Assembly: GCA_945833895.1 (NCBI GenBank)
Contig: CAMAGQ010000066.1
Span: 1-8,793 of the forward strand
Source of the DNA: an uncultured bacterium
Lineage (GTDB): Bacteria; Cyanobacteriota; Vampirovibrionia; Gastranaerophilales; Gastranaerophilaceae
Direction: 5' to 3'
DNA: 8,793 nt
The notes beneath the pieces were generated by a model. That model was not told the DNA's origin. It did not search any database and saw nothing but the letters and a program-made list of their open reading frames with translations. Position 1 is the first letter of the stretch, and each line of letters opens with the position of its first letter. Below are positions 7,259 to 8,793 of the stretch, piece by piece. The translations under genes were made by a program, and so were the position numbers.

Positions 7259-7729
7259 TTATTTAATCTTTTGATTTGATTTGTCAGGAAGACACATTGC
7301 AGGCGGGGTAGAGCCTTGTAAATAAATTAACCTGTCAAAGATACGGGTTTCAATTGTTGGTTTGCAGAACATTTTTGATGTACTCAATTCGCCCGCGGTA
7401 TATTTTTGCATAATATAAGACTCTCCGCTGTAAAATACAAGCACGTAACAGCAAAGAACAATCCCAGCCAGAAAACTTACCAATTTGTCGCCGGTTTCTT
7501 TTTTGTCTGACATCCATTGAAAAATAGTCAGAGGAAGTATTCCCAAAATAATCATCGCAAACATCCATCTGTCAACAATTAGCAGAAAATGTGCGTAGGT
7601 TTCTTGCGGAGAACCGTCCGTATAATTACTTATTCCTAACCAAAAGGTAATAGCGACAATAATAAACATTGTTGCCGTGCAAATTAGAAAACACGGTAAA
7701 TACAACTTTGATTTTTCAGAAATTTTCAT
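7259..7729 (-). CDS. Uncharacterised three-helix membrane protein
   Basis: I do not recognise the family. The 156 residues contain three strongly hydrophobic segments, about 10-32, 55-74 and 83-101. The Lys-rich N-terminus (MKISEKSK) and the loop SDKKETGDK (74-82) suggest both face the cytoplasm. That would put the loop 34-54 and the final 55 residues outside. The C-terminal tail has two cysteines, C122 and C146, in an otherwise polar region (GELSTSKMFCKPTIETR, PPAMCLPDKSNQKIK); a disulfide there is possible but speculative. No enzyme motif is visible. The ATG at 7729 is the only start that keeps the first helix intact. It has no Shine-Dalgarno; instead a TATAAT box lies 6 bases upstream, suggesting a leaderless mRNA. 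It points the same way as clpB, 80 bases apart, so some read-through into clpB is possible since I see no good terminator between them. Confidence 0.82.
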   Translation of the reverse strand: MKISEKSKLYLPCFLICTATMFIIVAITFWLGISNYTDGSPQETYAHFLLIVDRWMFAMIILGILPLTIFQWMSDKKETGDKLVSFLAGIVLCCYVLVFYSGESYIMQKYTAGELSTSKMFCKPTIETRIFDRLIYLQGSTPPAMCLPDKSNQKIK

Positions 7730-7735
7730 ACAATG

Positions 7736-7764
7736 ATTATATATGTTGTTGGGAAATTTAGCAA
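7736..7764 (-). promoter_or_regulatory. Promoter of the three-helix membrane protein, predicting a leaderless mRNA
   Basis: On the minus strand TTGCTA (7764-7759) and a perfect TATAAT (7741-7736) are separated by 17 bases. The usual start point, 7 bases past the -10 box, falls on base 7729, which is the A of the ATG. The 20 bases before the ATG contain no GGA, GAG or AGG. Promoter shape is seen directly; leaderless initiation is inferred. Confidence 0.62.
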
Positions 7765-7790
7765 GAGGAAAGATACAAATATTATAACTA

Positions 7791-7799
7791 TGATATAAT
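7791..7799 (+). promoter_or_regulatory. Extended -10 promoter of the sugar permease, predicting a leaderless mRNA
   Basis: TGATATAAT at 7791-7799 is a perfect extended -10 element (TGnTATAAT), which can work without a good -35; none is visible 16-18 bases upstream. Transcription would start at 7806, the A of the permease ATG. The 20 bases before the ATG have no Shine-Dalgarno-like run. It stands back to back with the minus-strand promoter at 7736-7764 in the 76-base divergent spacer. Confidence 0.6.
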
Positions 7800-7805
7800 C
7801 AGACT

Positions 7806-8630
7806 ATGAAAAAGTTTTACAGGTTAGCGGGTTATATCGTATTGGTCGGAATTGCAATCAGCATGCTGTATCCGTTTTTTGCAATGTTAAATCTTTCACT
7901 TGTTCCGAATAATGAAATTTTTAATCAAGGCGGAAAACTTTTTTATTCACCGCTGACTGTTGAAAATTATACGAATGTTTTTGAAAAAATTCCGTTATGG
8001 AAATACTTTGCCAACAGTCTGTTTGTGGCGTTAGTGACGACAATCGGGCAGGTTTTGATATCGGTGCTTGCGGGGTATGCTTTTGCTCGTTTGAATTTTA
8101 AATTCCGCAACGAAATATTTTTATTGGTGTTGATTACAATGTTGATTCCGCCACAGGTTAATATAATTCCGTTGTTTTTTCTTATGCGTCAGCTGCACTG
8201 GATAAACACGTATCAAGCGTTGATTGTTCCGGGGCTGTTCGGGGGATTTGGAATATTTATGATGCGGCAGTATTTTCTGGGGTTTCCTAAAGATTTGGAA
8301 GAATCAGCAAGGATTGACGGCTGTAATATTATGACAGGATTTTTCAAAATAGTATTACCGCTTGCAGTGCCTGCGGTAGCAACACTCGGGATATTTACGT
8401 TTGTTACGACGTGGAACAGTTTTTTGTGGCCGTTAATCGTTACAAATACAGAAACTATGCGAACTTTGCCTGTCGGACTTGCAATTTTTAAAGGAAGTTT
8501 CAGGGAAATAACGTTGTGGGGCGATTTGCTGGCATGCTCTGCGATTTGTACGCTGCCTGTTGTCGGGGTATTTTTGTTAGGAAAGAGATATTTCATAAAT
8601 GACATAATGCAGGGCGGAGTAAAGGAATAG
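7806..8630 (+). CDS. Carbohydrate ABC transporter permease, MalG/UgpE type (CUT1)
   Basis: Inner-membrane permease subunit of a binding-protein-dependent sugar or sugar-derivative importer. It normally pairs with a MalF-type permease, a MalK-type ATPase and a lipoprotein binding protein. The 274 residues are the standard length for the MalG half. Six membrane segments are seen at about 8-30, 68-92, 104-126, 137-158, 183-207 and 240-260. The EAA loop that docks the ATPase is EESARIDGCNIMTGFFKIVLP (165-185), with the conserved Asp-Gly at 171-172. The C-terminus QGGVKE fits the typical G-x-V-K-x end. The ATG at 7806 is the only workable start: TGA at 7791-7793 closes the frame upstream and the next Met lies in helix 1. 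There is no Shine-Dalgarno. None of its partner subunits lies in the window. Cyanobacteria are known to scatter such subunits around the genome, which would fit. Substrate unknown. Confidence 0.93.
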   Translation: MKKFYRLAGYIVLVGIAISMLYPFFAMLNLSLVPNNEIFNQGGKLFYSPLTVENYTNVFEKIPLWKYFANSLFVALVTTIGQVLISVLAGYAFARLNFKFRNEIFLLVLITMLIPPQVNIIPLFFLMRQLHWINTYQALIVPGLFGGFGIFMMRQYFLGFPKDLEESARIDGCNIMTGFFKIVLPLAVPAVATLGIFTFVTTWNSFLWPLIVTNTETMRTLPVGLAIFKGSFREITLWGDLLACSAICTLPVVGVFLLGKRYFINDIMQGGVKE

Positions 8631-8693
8631 GGGAATATTTACGGCTTTTGAGGCATAAATAGTATTAAAATAAAAATTTTTACTAAAAAAATG

Positions 8694-8721
8694 TTGCAAA
8701 AAATTTTTGTTCATGTATAAT
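8694..8721 (+). promoter_or_regulatory. Promoter of the tRNA-Gly gene
   Basis: TTGCAA (8694-8699) and a perfect TATAAT (8716-8721) are 16 bases apart. Transcription would begin near 8728, about 11 bases before the tRNA, a normal 5' leader for RNase P processing. The upstream stretch 8663-8693 is almost pure A and T, as in the UP elements of stable-RNA promoters. Confidence 0.65.
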
Positions 8722-8738
8722 AAAGAAGTACCCGATAA

Positions 8739-8793
8739 GCGGGGGTAATTCAGTGGTAGAATGCCTCCTTGCCAAGGAGGATGTCGCGAGTTC
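8739..8793 (+). tRNA. tRNA-Gly (anticodon GCC), cut by the window end
   Basis: The first 55 bases of a glycine tRNA are present. Acceptor 5' strand GCGGGGG (8739-8745), TA, D-stem ATTC/GAAT (8748-8751 and 8759-8762) with loop AGTGGTA, anticodon stem CCTCC/GGAGG (8764-8768 and 8776-8780) with loop TTGCCAA, anticodon GCC at 8771-8773, variable loop ATGTC, then the T-arm 5' strand GCGAG and TTC. The other half of the T-stem and the acceptor 3' strand lie beyond the window. It reads glycine codons GGC and GGU. Confidence 0.95.

Noticed and set aside
8634..8666. Possible terminator after the sugar permease (AATATTTA pairing with TAAATA-G-TATT)
   Set aside because: The stem is entirely A and T with a bulge, the loop is unpaired, and A-rich rather than T-rich sequence follows.
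8739..8793. Functional link between glyQ and the tRNA-Gly gene in the same window
   Set aside because: They lie almost 8 kb apart with unrelated genes and an opposing gene pair between them; co-occurrence is best treated as chance.
1..8793. CRISPR array, insertion sequence, prophage or toxin-antitoxin signature
   Set aside because: No regularly spaced direct repeats, transposase, integrase or recognisable toxin motifs are present on either strand.

Overview
The window is AT-rich bacterial DNA from a host with separate alpha and beta glycyl-tRNA synthetase subunits. My best guess is a Cyanobacteriota-related lineage, possibly Vampirovibrionia/Melainabacteria such as Gastranaerophilales. The guess rests on four weak points: GlyQ carries the EPCRRPTD form of motif 2, as I recall from cyanobacteria; glyS is not beside glyQ; base composition is low-GC; and a small protein starts with a Lys-Val-Gln N-terminus followed by NFGAK, which I associate from memory with gut Melainabacteria. 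Confidence in the lineage is low to moderate. No database search was possible.

Layout. Bases 1-81 are a promoter and leader. Then on the + strand come glyQ (82-957); an 85-base gap with a repeat-like palindrome and a second short palindrome; two tandem paralogous APC-superfamily amino-acid permeases (1043-2638 and 2642-4192, 3 bases apart); and a small uncharacterised gene that probably starts at a CTG codon (4208-4528). A strong hairpin at 4544-4573 separates this block from the convergent clpB (4578-7178, - strand). Upstream of clpB is a three-helix membrane protein of unknown function (7259-7729, - strand). It is divergent from a lone MalG-type sugar ABC transporter permease (7806-8630, +). 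The window ends inside a tRNA-Gly(GCC) gene that has its own promoter.

How the genes relate. The two permeases and the small gene are spaced like one transcript, with glyQ possibly at its head. ClpB is a general protein disaggregase unrelated to its neighbours. The sugar permease lacks a partner permease, binding protein and ATPase here, so those must be encoded elsewhere.

I see no obvious new multi-gene system. The most interesting signals concern translation initiation. (1) The divergent pair at 7730-7805 has, on both sides, a TATAAT box exactly six bases before the ATG and no Shine-Dalgarno sequence, which predicts two leaderless mRNAs. (2) The small gene at 4208 appears to use a CTG start behind a well-placed GAGG. 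(3) clpB has an internal Shine-Dalgarno plus GTG at codon 152, in the position of the known second start that makes short ClpB in E. coli and cyanobacteria.
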